This document shows, piece after piece, positions 5,771 through 13,800 of a stretch of DNA of 14,165 bases; position 1 is the stretch's first letter; each line of letters begins with the position of its first letter. Both the position numbers and the translations under genes were made by a program. This DNA is from an uncultured Sutterella sp. Lineage in GTDB: Bacteria; Pseudomonadota; Gammaproteobacteria; Burkholderiales; Burkholderiaceae_F. The DNA lies in contig CAJJMF010000049.1 in assembly GCA_905192805.1 (NCBI GenBank), positions 1 to 14,165 of the forward strand, in the 5' to 3' direction. The notes below the pieces were generated by a model. That model did not search any database and had not been told where the DNA came from. It was given only the letters and a program-made list of their open reading frames with translations.

Positions 5771-5926
5771 GTGGTGCGTTTTAATAACCTTCTTCCTCCA
5801 AATCCCTGTGTCAGAGTCGTTTCGAACTTGTTCCAAAATGGAACAAGTTCACCCGTGTCTCCATGGGCCTTCTTTTGCGACCCTCAAAAAGCACGTCACC
5901 CAGCCAACCGATCGCTGACTGGGTGA
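5771..5926 (+). CDS. Small ORF B of the RhuM cassette, 51 aa (hypothetical)
   Basis: Starts GTG 5771 (or GTG 5774), 5 bp after GAGGA (5761-5765), and ends with TGA at 5924-5926, 22 bp after the RhuM stop at its 5' end. The core LFQNGTSSPVSPWAFF (residues 20-35) matches small ORF A (VFQKGTRSPVSP). N-terminal part: VVRFNNLLPPNPCVRVVSN; C-terminal part: CDPQKARHPANRSLTG. Its last codons lie in the hairpin that terminates the opposing flavoprotein gene. The shared core with only silent differences in SPVSP and the separate ribosome site support translation; the GTG start and short length lower confidence. Function unknown. Confidence 0.45.
   Translation: MVRFNNLLPPNPCVRVVSNLFQNGTSSPVSPWAFFCDPQKARHPANRSLTG
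5824..5859. repeat. Palindromic repeat, copy 2 (downstream of the RhuM gene)
   Basis: GAACTTGTTCC (5824-5834), AAAAT, GGAACAAGTTC (5840-5850): a perfect 11-bp inverted repeat followed by ACCCGTGTC. Direct-orientation partner of copy 1, 1,220 bp away. Confidence 0.8.
5886..5926 (-). terminator. Probable terminator of the flavoprotein gene
   Basis: On the minus strand TCACCCAG (5926-5919) pairs perfectly with CTGGGTGA (5903-5896). After 5 further bases there is a run of five T (5890-5886). It lies 28 bp beyond the stop codon of the flavoprotein. The gap between stem and T-run makes it imperfect. Confidence 0.55.
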
Positions 5927-5954
5927 AGCGCAATGGGTTAAGCGACGCTGTGGG

Positions 5955-7754
5955 CTACTTCATCGCTTTGATGTCTTTCACAGCACTATCGGCCGCAATC
6001 ACGCCCGAGACGATCGCCCAAGAATTCATCATCGCCGTCATCGAATCTGCCCCGTTGGCACCCCCAACGACGCAACCCGCCCCAAAGAGCCCGGGGATAG
6101 CTTTCCCGTCACGATCCAAAATGGCTAAGTCGCCATTGGCTTTTAAGCCCCCTAAGGTTGTCTGATAACGCACTTTTTGTTCCACAATGTGGTAGGGCCC
6201 TTCGCCCAAACCGCCCGTGATGGGACGCTTAAAGTCGCTGTCCGTACCCGAGGCGACCAAGTCATTCCAATGCGCAACGCTCTTCACTAACCCGTCGGGA
6301 TCAATCCCCATGGTTTTCGCTAATTGCGCCAAATCGCTCCCGACGGCCATGACGGGCACGCCCTCGTTACGGATATTGACCCACCCATCGAGGGTGGCTT
6401 CGTTCGGGACCAACTTGTCTTCTAAGGACTTCGCCACGTAGCGCTTCCACGCGGGGGTATCCATGACAATGTAAGCGATATGGTCGGGTTGCGCAATGGT
6501 AGCGTCCGTTAAGACCCCGAGGCCCTCACGTTCGTTCACAAAGCGTTGCCCCGCTTTATTGACGTAAATAGCGCCCGAGGTTTTCATCGTGTCCGTGGAA
6601 CTTGCCGTGGCCGCTAACCCGTGGCCCGGGATCGTTTCCACCCCTTGCGGATACTTTTTCACGAGGTCAAGGTTAATCGTATCGGCCCCAATCGCGGTGG
6701 CCATCCGTAGTCCATCGCCCGTTTCGGAATCGAGCCCGTAGAAGACATAATTGGCCATTTCGGGAGGCAATAAGCGTTTATCGGCTCCATAACCGCCCGA
6801 GGCTAAAATCGTCGCCTTGGCCTTAATTTCGTAGGCGTTGCCCTCCTCGTCAAAGGCCTTAATCCCCGTCACACGCCCGTTGGTGAGCATAAAGCGTTGG
6901 GCTTGCGTCGAAACAAGGAGTTTCCCGCCAAAGTGCGCAAAATGGTCCTTCATGAGTTTTAGGTAGTTGACACTACGGCCTTCCACCCCTAACTGACGAT
7001 TCGCGGAATGATCCGGGTACTGCGTCGCCGCAGGCCCATAGGGGATCTTCATCGTGTCGGTTAACCAATCAACGACGCCCCCGACGCGTTCGGTGACCGC
7101 TTTCACGAGCACGGGATCGTTACGATCCTTACCAATACGCATAATGTCTTTGGCGGCCAATTCGGGACTATCCTTGGTTTCTTTGAGTTTCTCGCGCTGA
7201 ATCTTGGAACCCGTCGCAATCAAGGTGCCTGCGTTCAATACCGTTGCCCCGCCAATGGTGGGCATTTTTTCGACCAAGATGACCTTAGCGCCCTGACTCG
7301 CAGCACGCACAGCGGCCGTGAGACCGGAGCCACCGGCACCCACCACGACGATATCGGCCTCTTCGACGCGCAATTCGCCCTTACTCATTTCTTTGATCTT
7401 GAGCGTAGCAAAGGCCAATTGATCACCGCCCGCTTTTTTGATGGCTGCCATCACACCTTGACGAATCCCGTTACTCGTCATCGTGGCGCCCGATACCGAG
7501 TCCACGGCGGTGGAATTGGCTTTCACCACACGGTCAGGAAACTGCGCTAGGGCTGCGTCCGAAATCCCTGGGGTTTCATTGTGTTTGAGTACCTTCACGG
7601 CGGTGATGGTGTCGCCCTTAAAGGTGACGGAGACTTGAATGGGGCCATTGCGCCCCGTGCCTTCGCCAACAAAGGTACCACTTTGTGTGGCCAAGGCCGT
7701 GCTCGTCACCATGACACCCAGTAACGCAAGCGTGAACGTTTTTGCTTTCATCAT
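5955..7754 (-). CDS. Secreted FMN/FAD flavoprotein reductase (fumarate/urocanate reductase superfamily)
   Basis: A predicted periplasmic respiratory reductase that would pass electrons from FMN to FAD to an external acceptor; the substrate is unknown. The 599-aa protein begins with a Sec signal peptide (MMKAKTFTLALLGVMVTSTALA, cleavage near residue 22). An FMN_bind domain (about 25-110) carries DSVSGAT (85-91), where ApbE would attach FMN to T91. A FAD_binding_2 domain follows, with GAGGSG at 139-144 and E162 for ribose binding. There is no CxxCH, so no haem domain. By memory of the Shewanella Fcc3 sequence, the proton-relay Arg is kept (R404, GQRFVNE). The VHHTMGG histidines are replaced by YQTTLGG (530-536), and the NRLGGN arginine by ADSMTAMMN (569-577). 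It is therefore unlikely to act on fumarate. Start ATG 7754 (or ATG 7751) has GGGAG upstream; the TTG at 7778 does not. Convergent with the RhuM cassette. Confidence 0.88.
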   Translation of the reverse strand: MMKAKTFTLALLGVMVTSTALATQSGTFVGEGTGRNGPIQVSVTFKGDTITAVKVLKHNETPGISDAALAQFPDRVVKANSTAVDSVSGATMTSNGIRQGVMAAIKKAGGDQLAFATLKIKEMSKGELRVEEADIVVVGAGGSGLTAAVRAASQGAKVILVEKMPTIGGATVLNAGTLIATGSKIQREKLKETKDSPELAAKDIMRIGKDRNDPVLVKAVTERVGGVVDWLTDTMKIPYGPAATQYPDHSANRQLGVEGRSVNYLKLMKDHFAHFGGKLLVSTQAQRFMLTNGRVTGIKAFDEEGNAYEIKAKATILASGGYGADKRLLPPEMANYVFYGLDSETGDGLRMATAIGADTINLDLVKKYPQGVETIPGHGLAATASSTDTMKTSGAIYVNKAGQRFVNEREGLGVLTDATIAQPDHIAYIVMDTPAWKRYVAKSLEDKLVPNEATLDGWVNIRNEGVPVMAVGSDLAQLAKTMGIDPDGLVKSVAHWNDLVASGTDSDFKRPITGGLGEGPYHIVEQKVRYQTTLGGLKANGDLAILDRDGKAIPGLFGAGCVVGGANGADSMTAMMNSWAIVSGVIAADSAVKDIKAMK

Positions 7755-7783
7755 CGACTCTCCCATTAGGTCATTCAAGCGGC

Positions 7784-7818
7784 CTTTTCGAGGGGGGCTT
7801 CACCCCTTATCCGAAAAG
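7784..7818 (-). promoter_or_regulatory. Leader hairpin upstream of the flavoprotein gene
   Basis: CTTTTCG (7784-7790) pairs with CGAAAAG (7812-7818), with an inner GGGG/CCCC stem (within 7792-7806). It lies in the 5' leader about 30 bp before the start codon. No T-tract follows on the minus strand, so it is not a terminator. It may stabilise the mRNA. Confidence 0.4.
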
Positions 7819-7832
7819 ACTACAGCTAAAGC

Positions 7833-7862
7833 ATTATGCGCCGAAAAAAGCGCGTTCAACAA
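7833..7862 (-). promoter_or_regulatory. Candidate promoter of the flavoprotein gene
   Basis: On the minus strand CATAAT (7838-7833, 5 of 6 to TATAAT) lies 18 bp after TTGTTG (7862-7857), or 15 bp after TTGAAC (7859-7854). A GCGC...GCGC pair sits in the spacer. The predicted leader of about 70 nt contains the hairpin 7784-7818. The match at -35 is weak. Confidence 0.4.
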
Positions 7863-8028
7863 GGCTTCTACGCGTTATTCCTAGGATGAGAAATGGTGGT
7901 GTAGTGAAACTGTCTACGTCTTTAAGGAAAATCCTTGCCACGCGGTTGAGGACCCGGACGATGAGCGAACCCTGAGGCACGTTGGACGACGTTTGAGGTT
8001 CACGTTGAAGGACTGATCGCTATCGAAG
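7863..8028. other. Intergenic DNA without recognised features
   Basis: Part of the roughly 420-bp gap between the flavoprotein and the autotransporter. I see no ORF with a ribosome site, no tRNA and no terminator here. It borders the three tandem repeats at 8029 and may be remnant mobile-element DNA. Confidence 0.4.
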
Positions 8029-8092
8029 ACTTTAGAGTTTGGCAGTGGCCCACTTTAGAATTTGGCAGTACTTCACTTTAGAGTTTGGCAGT
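8029..8092. repeat. Three tandem 23-bp repeats, possible transposon end
   Basis: The 18-bp motif ACTTTAGAGTTTGGCAGT occurs at 8029-8046, 8052-8069 (one A/G change) and 8075-8092, with exact 23-bp period and unrelated 5-bp spacers. Regularly spaced copies of this kind are typical of transposase binding sites at the ends of IS21- or Tn7-type elements, and the sequence resembles IS21-family ends from memory. No transposase lies in the window, so this would be a solo remnant. The repeat is certain; the origin is inference. Confidence 0.7.
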
Positions 8093-8119
8093 GAATTTTC
8101 GCTAGGGTAGGCCTGACGA

Positions 8120-8154
8120 CGTCGGGCGCTGAACCTTAAGTCCAGCGCCCGGCG
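8120..8154 (-). terminator. Strong hairpin after the autotransporter gene (no U-tract)
   Basis: CGTCGGGCGCTG (8120-8131) pairs with CAGCGCCCGGCG (8143-8154), 12 bp with one G.T. It lies 22 bp after the autotransporter stop codon. The minus strand lacks a T-run after it, so it may be a mRNA-stabilising or Rho-assisted hairpin rather than a classical terminator. Confidence 0.5.
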
Positions 8155-8175
8155 TTTAGGACATCTGCCTCAGCA

Positions 8176-9696
8176 TTAGAAGGTGTATTTCACTTCCACT
8201 TCTCCACCGTGACTACGGAAGTCCGGTTGGTACGCTAAGTGATACTTTAAGCGCATCGAAAGCGCATCCGTGGCTTGGTAGTTGAGCCCCAAGTCAAAGA
8301 GCCCCATCAAGCGCGAATCCTCCGCACTGCGCGTTGTGAAGTACGCGCCCGGGATCCCTTCAAAGGCCGCCTGAATGCGGTTTTCCTTATCTAACACTTC
8401 GGCACCTAAGGCCACTCGCCCTTCAAGCGTCAACGCTTTGGCGGGCTGCACCTTAAACTGGTAGCCCACTTGGACGAGCCCAGAGTGCCGCGTCTGCGCT
8501 TTGACGTCGTAGTTAAACACCGTGGCGCCCCACTCATGGTAGCCTGCGCTCCGTAAGTACGTGTAGTCAAAGCGCACGAAGGGACTCACCACATCGCCAC
8601 GCCAGTTGTAGCCCACCCCGGCATAGACGAGGTCACTCTGATAGGACGAATTCGCGTGCTTATTGAGGCGATAGAGGTGACGTTTGCCTTCCACTAAGCC
8701 TCGTGCATACCCGAGCGAGAAGTCCACGTCTTGGTTCTCCGTCACGTGATGGTCGCCATAGACGCCCACCTGGTACTGGCGTACCTCAGCCGAATGGTTG
8801 ACGATATTGCCGTGACTTGTGATATCGGCCTCCGTAAAGCCCACCATCACACCCAAACGCGTTTGGTTGTCACGTACGCACACGTCGCTCCCCACCGCGA
8901 AGGCACTGTTGCGGGACCGGTACCCGGTACTGCCCTTTAAGGCGTCTTGTCGATCATAGAACTGATCCAACTTCACCCAGAGGTTAGTGCCATTTTCGGT
9001 CACGCTCGGATCACAGGGATCGCGTGGCGCATAGAGCGCCAAGGCGCGCGATTCATTCGTGAGAATGCTGTTCACCGACCCCGTCATGAGGGGCAGCGCG
9101 GCGACCGCCGTACGATCGGCTTCGGCCTGGTCGGCAATGCTATAGAAGTATTGCGACACGACGCTCCCGGGATGCTTACTAAACTCATGGTCGAGCACTT
9201 CGGCCATGGGCGCGGCATGCTCATGATCGAACTGGCGCACGATACACTCCAATTCGCCCATCTCACCACTCGAACAAATGTCGGAGGTGACCGAAGAAAT
9301 GATCAAGTCAATCTCACCCGCATGGTCATACACGGGGATGAAATTAAAGAGGAGCGAATCGTCGTTGTAGGCCCCAAACTGCTCGGCCGTGGGTACCATC
9401 GGTGCGCCCGCCTTCGTCGTATAAATGACCTTTTCTAAGCGGTCACCCGAGAAGTTTTCCGCCACGTCATACTCGCCCACACTCACAAAGAGCGTGCCAC
9501 CACCTACCCCAATCGCGTCGCTCGCGCGAATGCGAGAGAATTCTGCGAGGTTATGGGCTTCGATACGCACCGTGCCCGCTGACGTCATCGCAAAGCTGCG
9601 TACGTCGTGCGGTTGATCGGCCGTCGTGGGATGGAGTTGCAACGTAGCCTCCTCGACGCGCACCGCGCTGTTGCGAGTGACACGCCCTTTTCCCAA
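8176..9696 (-). pseudogene. Autotransporter, C-terminal part: pre-barrel region and beta-barrel
   Basis: The C-terminal section of the autotransporter whose passenger is encoded just upstream in a different frame. About residues 235-506 of this frame form an outer-membrane autotransporter beta-barrel (WVKLDQFYDRQD, YQVGVYGDHHVTENQ, LVYAGVGYNWRGD, GLVQVGYQFKV, MGLFDLGLNYQ). It ends in VEVKYTF, the terminal aromatic signature recognised by the BAM complex. Residues 20-230 are a non-repeat pre-barrel segment with three Cys (DICSSGEMGELEC, DPCDP). The frame has no start of its own: the first possible codon is TTG, with no ribosome site. It continues the passenger exactly if one base is added to, or the ribosome slips on, AAAAGGGC at 9684-9691. 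Stop TAA at 8176-8178. On its own it lacks a signal peptide and could not be exported. Confidence 0.85.
9684..9691 (-). other. Frameshift site in the autotransporter (AAAAGGGC)
   Basis: The passenger frame reads GAA AAG GGC. The heptamer A AAG GGC (9690-9684) fits the X XXY YYZ pattern of minus-one slippery sites. Slipping, or one extra A in the run 9691-9688, gives ...DWEKG-RVTRNSAVRVEEATL, which joins both halves seamlessly. A homopolymer indel or a sequencing error is the simplest explanation. Confidence 0.8.
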
Positions 9697-10163
9697 TCGT
9701 ACGTCGCGCCCCCCGCGAGCGTCGTTTCGCCCTCGTGGGCATAGGTTTGATTGGCTAAGAATTGGAACGCGCCCGTGCCACGCAAACGTACGTTCCCGAC
9801 GCCCGTCGTGTTAAGCGTAAAGCGCTGGGGGTCGGTAAAGCCTTCAAACACAAAGTCACGCACTCCGCTCGCATCGAGTGCGCTATCGGCAAACACAATG
9901 GAGCGCTCCGTCGGGGTCGCTACCGTCTCAGCGAGCGCACGACGCACACGTCGCGCATTCGGCGTGGCGGAATCAGCCGAGTCTGCAGTATCGGTGGTAT
10001 CAGCAGCACTCGTGGCATCTTTCACCCCGAGGCTCGACAAATCCGTCACCTTTAATCGACCCGAATTGATATAAATGTTCCCCGTGAAGTCGTTCTCGGT
10101 ATTGTCAACCGTCAACGTCCCCGTCCCACTTTGCTCAATACCGCCTGCCCCCGTTAATTTACG

Positions 10164-12251
10164 GGTGAGCGTCAGATCGTCCGTGAGGCCATAGGCGAGG
10201 CGACTCGTCGGGCTACTGAGCAAAATGTCGCCCGTTCCCCCTAAGGTCGCCGTCGCGCTCGTGGAGCCTTCGGCCACGTCGCCCACCTGGAGCACCCCGT
10301 CTTCAATCGTGGTGCTGCCTTGGTAGTCGTTCAACGCCATCAAAATCGTGCGACCCTCGCCCGCTTTCACGAGACTCCCCAGGGCTGCTTGGGTATCGCT
10401 CCCTGTCAACCGACGAGCGAGCACATAGTTCCCGCGTGCGTTGACGCGCTCCCCGTCGGTCGGGGTCACTACCGCGCCTGGCGCATCCGTGAGCGCCAAG
10501 CGTAACGTACCGCCCGTGAGCGCAATGTCACCCGTGCCACCCAAGAGTGCACTCCCGGCGGCAGTGGTCTCGTCGCCCAATTGCAGGACGCCCTCTGCTA
10601 CCGTCAACTGGCCACTATAGGTATTGGGGGCATTCATCACGAGGGTTCCCGTGCCCGCTTTCGTCAGATGGTGCGTCATGGGATCGGTGGGGGCTTCGGT
10701 CATATCCGTGATCGCAGCGTTGGCGCTTTGCGTCACGGTTTTCCCTTCGGCCACCTCTAAGGTCACGCCGCCATCACCCACTTCAATCGCATCCCCCGTT
10801 GCCGTATTAAACCCGGCAAAGAGTTCGCCCGTTTGGGTGAGTTCGACCGTCGCCGCGTGTTGCATCTCAAGGCGCACACGCGCACTGGCGTTCGTTTCGG
10901 TGCGGTTCGCAATAATGCGCCCCGCGGTGAGCGTGGAGCCGTCCAACTGCAAGGTGTTCGTGGCTCCCGCGTTACTCACGTCGTCCGCCAATTTCACGGC
11001 ATCGTTCACGGTCGCCGTGCCTTTGAGGGTAAAGCGGGCATCCGTCACCCCCTCGCTTTCGGCAGAAACGACCAAGTTTTGGGTCTGCGTAATATGGTTA
11101 CCCGTATCGAGCACCAGTGTCCCGTCGGAGACGCGCGTGTCGCCCGTATAGTCCAAGGGCGCCCCGTCGGTGTCAAGCGTCACACTGCCCGCGCCCACTT
11201 TGCGTAGGTTCCCCGTGCCCGTGATGACCTGGGTAAAGGTGCGAGGCGTCGCGGTGTCGGCGTTCGAGAGTTCAAACGTCCCCTTGTCGGAGTCGACCCC
11301 CGTCACCACGGCTTTGGTGGCATCGCTACCCAATTGGCCCGTTTCCATCACGAGTCGTAAGGTGCCGCCCAAAATCGTCGTATCGCCCGTATAGGTATGC
11401 GCCACGTCCACAATGGTGGTCCCTGTGCCCTTTTGCACGAGGTTCCCGTCGCCCGTCACGCGGCGCAATTGCGAGCGACTGTCGACAAAGCGAAAGTCCG
11501 TGTCCGCGAGGTTAATCGCGAGCGACCCGCCGTTCGTGAGCGTAATCGGGCCCGTGCCCCCGACGTCCGCGTCGGCACTCGCCCCACCGTTACCCCACTC
11601 GAGCGTTGCGCCATTAATCGTGAGAGCGCCCGTGTAGGTATTTTTGGCCGTCATGACCAAGGTACCGGGCCCTTCTACGCGAAGCGTCGTGTTGCTCGCC
11701 TCGGCCTCGTCACTGATCGCGGCCGTCGTGTCTTGCACCATCCGTAGGTTCTTTGCGATCGCAACGGTCATCCCGTTGTTGCCCACGGCAATCACATCGC
11801 CCGCCGCGGTATCAAATTGATCAAAAAGCGCTCGGGTCACGAGTTGCGTCTCAGGCACATCCTCGGGGCGGGTAAATTCCACCCGAGCCCCTTCTTTGCC
11901 GACAAGACGAATGGCGTTATTGTCGCCCGTCCCTTCCCCACGCAGAATGTTGTGGGCAGCGAGCGTTGCCCCATCGAGCATTAAGGTATTGACCGTATTG
12001 CCCTGCGCCCCTTGCGCTAAGAGCACGTCACCCTTAACGTGCGCCGTCCCTTCGAGGGTAAAGGTGGCCGAGTCGTTCGGATTTTCGGCCCCGACGGCGA
12101 GCTCGGACGTTTGCGTGATGGCTTTGCCGTCCGCTAAGTAGAGTTCCCCTCTGCGCACTTCGGTTTTACCGGTGTAGTCATAGGTATCGGCCGTCAACGT
12201 CACCTTACGCGATCCCGCCTGTCGCAGTCCCCCCGTGCCCGTGATCGAGCG
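10164..12251 (-). repeat. Two tandem modules of about 340-355 residues in the passenger
   Basis: Residues 511-850 (DNA 11232-12251) and 851-1206 (10164-11231) follow the same order of motifs: ITGTGGLRQAG / ITGTGNLRKVG; DYTGKTEV / DYTGDTRV; ITQTSELAVGAE / ITQTQNLVVSAE; FTLEGTAHVKGDV / FTLKGTATVNDAV; NTLMLDGATL / NTLQLDGSTL; FDTAAGDVIAVG / FNTATGDAIEVG; GTLVMTAKNTYTG / GTLVMNAPNTYSG. A third copy begins at 1207 (LTGAGGIEQSG) and is cut short. This is an old internal duplication, now well diverged. Confidence 0.75.
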
Positions 12252-13604
12252 CGAGAAGGCTTTATCCGCATAGAAGGTACGGAATTCGAGCGTACCGTTG
12301 GCTTCCCCCTCGCCCGTGTCGATGGCCGACGTGGAGGACCCTAACACCGTATTGAGCGCATCCCAATAGTTGTCCTGATTGTCTTGCACGGAAATCACCC
12401 CGGAGCGAATCCGCGTCACCCCATCGTATTGGTAAACGCGCGAATTGCCCACGGAGCCCAGGATCAATGTGCCCGTGCCCGCCATCTCCAGGTTGCCGTG
12501 GCCACCCTGTAGCCACGAAACGGGGAGTTCAAAATAATCCGAATTCCCCCAGGCCACCGTGGCAGACGAAACCCCATTGTCATCCAACGTGCCATCGGCC
12601 GAGACATACAAATTGCCACTGCCGTTGAGGTACACCTCGGAGTTGCCGTTGAGCGCCTGATTGTCCCCAATCTGGAGCACCCCTTCGCGCACCGACCACG
12701 ACGCGTAGTCGTTGCCATGGGGATTAATCACCTGATTGCGGGCCGTCACAATGAGTCGCCCGTCCCCCACCTTTTGAAGGCTGAGGCCCCCCGTGACACG
12801 CATCGCTGGGTTTTGTCTGGCGACCCCCCCAGTGACCTTCACATAGTTATACGCCGCATTGTTGTCCATCGAGCGCAGACTCTTCACGTAATCGGTATCC
12901 GGGTTAAAGCCCTCAGCGAGCATCAAGGGATTCGCTTGCGTATGGCCTGTCGCATCCCACTCGAGCGTCCCGCCGTTTTGCACCACCAAGCGTCCATAGG
13001 AATTCACTCCCGCGGCATGGACGACGTTGTCCATTTTGAGCGAGGCGTTATCGACCGTTATCCACGCGTACTGGTTAGCGACGGAGCCAAACGTGATGTT
13101 CCCCACTTGGGCAGAGGCGCCGTCTTTGATCGTAAAGTATCCCGTCTGAAGGTCCACCTCTTCGGCCCCCTCAAGGCGGGCCGTTGCGCCCTCGAGGAGC
13201 CACGTACCGCTACGAATTTCAATTTCGCCCGTGACGGTATTCTCTCCCGTGAAGCGCACGGTAGCGCTGCCACCAGAGAGGCGCAGGTTCCCCGTGCCCG
13301 AGAGCGTGTTGTCGACCGTGACCGGGCCGATCGACACATCGGGCGAGAATTCAATCCAGGCGTCGTTATTCACCACTAAGTCGCCCTGCATGAGTTTGAA
13401 GCGTTTCGTGTTGAGGCCGACCGCACTCTGGGTCACCCCCATGATCGACTTTTTGTAGAGATGGTCCACGGCCGTATCCGTTCCGGTCGTCGTCTCGCCG
13501 GTGGTGTCGTTTAATTGAAACCCACCAAAGACCACACGGCCTTCTTCGACGCGCAGCCCCCCCGTCATGGCGGAGTTGTCGGCATTAAGTAGCAAGGTGC
13601 CCGC

Positions 13605-13800
13605 CCGTTTATTCAAAGCTGCCCAAACTTGGACAAAGCCCTCGTTTGGGTGGCTGAACTTGTTTAACACTTCGCCTAGTGGAGTCTTTAAGGAATCACC
13701 AGATCCCCCAAAGCCAAGGCTAAAGCGACGTAGTAACGGTAGACCTTTCGGCCTTTCTAATTCTACGCCTTCAGACCGCAAATTAGACCGAGAAGATGCC
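13605..13800 (-). ncRNA. Possible omega/reRNA region of the TnpB element
   Basis: In IS200/IS605 elements the guide RNA of TnpB is made from the end of tnpB and the right end, with the guide read from flanking DNA. The corresponding place here holds two hairpins (13741-13754 and 13617-13655). The guide would then be autotransporter passenger sequence just below 13610. This rests on position and general family knowledge only. Confidence 0.25.
13617..13655 (-). repeat. Imperfect stem-loop at the presumed IS right end
   Basis: AGC-TG-CCCAAAC (13617-13628) faces GTTTGGG-TG-GCT (13644-13655): 10 bp broken by a TG/TG mismatch, with a 15-nt loop. IS200/IS605 transposases recognise subterminal imperfect hairpins, so this is the best candidate for the right-end recognition structure. 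Confidence 0.5.

Larger units (their letters stand above)
9585..13781 (-). pseudogene. Autotransporter passenger with PATR repeats, 5' truncated and frameshifted
   Basis: A surface-exposed beta-helix passenger (adhesin-like) of an autotransporter. Passenger-associated transport repeats occur all along the 1,398-codon frame, for example at residues 524-550, 703-730, 785-810, 861-893, 1041-1070, 1139-1168 and 1217-1245, of the form GTGTLVMNAPNTYSGQLTV...GVLQLGD. A low-complexity Thr/Asp/Ala stretch (1255-1280) and NARRVRRALAE come before the last repeat. After K1365-G1366 the frame runs off into 32 non-homologous residues. The true continuation is the frame at 8176-9696, giving about 1,870 residues in total. 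There is no signal peptide. The first 50-55 codons lie in the right end of an IS200/IS605-like element, in frame with tnpB beyond its stop codon. The native start has therefore been lost, and true passenger begins near residue 56 (about 13615). Probably non-functional here. Confidence 0.85.

Noticed and set aside
5821..5860. tRNA-like sequence (TTCGAAC near a stem)
   Set aside because: The stem is a simple 11-bp palindrome with a 5-nt loop; no cloverleaf, anticodon arm or CCA end can be drawn.
7755..7778. Upstream TTG start for the flavoprotein
   Set aside because: It would place charged/polar residues before the signal peptide and lacks a ribosome site, while GGGAG precedes ATG 7754/7751.
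8029..8092. CRISPR array
   Set aside because: Repeats are 18 bp with 5-bp gaps; there are no spacers of 25-40 bp and no cas genes.
8947..9438. 163-codon plus-strand ORF
   Set aside because: Antisense shadow of the autotransporter pre-barrel region.
12717..13379. 220-codon plus-strand ORF
   Set aside because: It is antisense to the continuous PATR-repeat passenger, His/Arg-rich as expected of a shadow frame in GC-rich DNA, and has no ribosome site.
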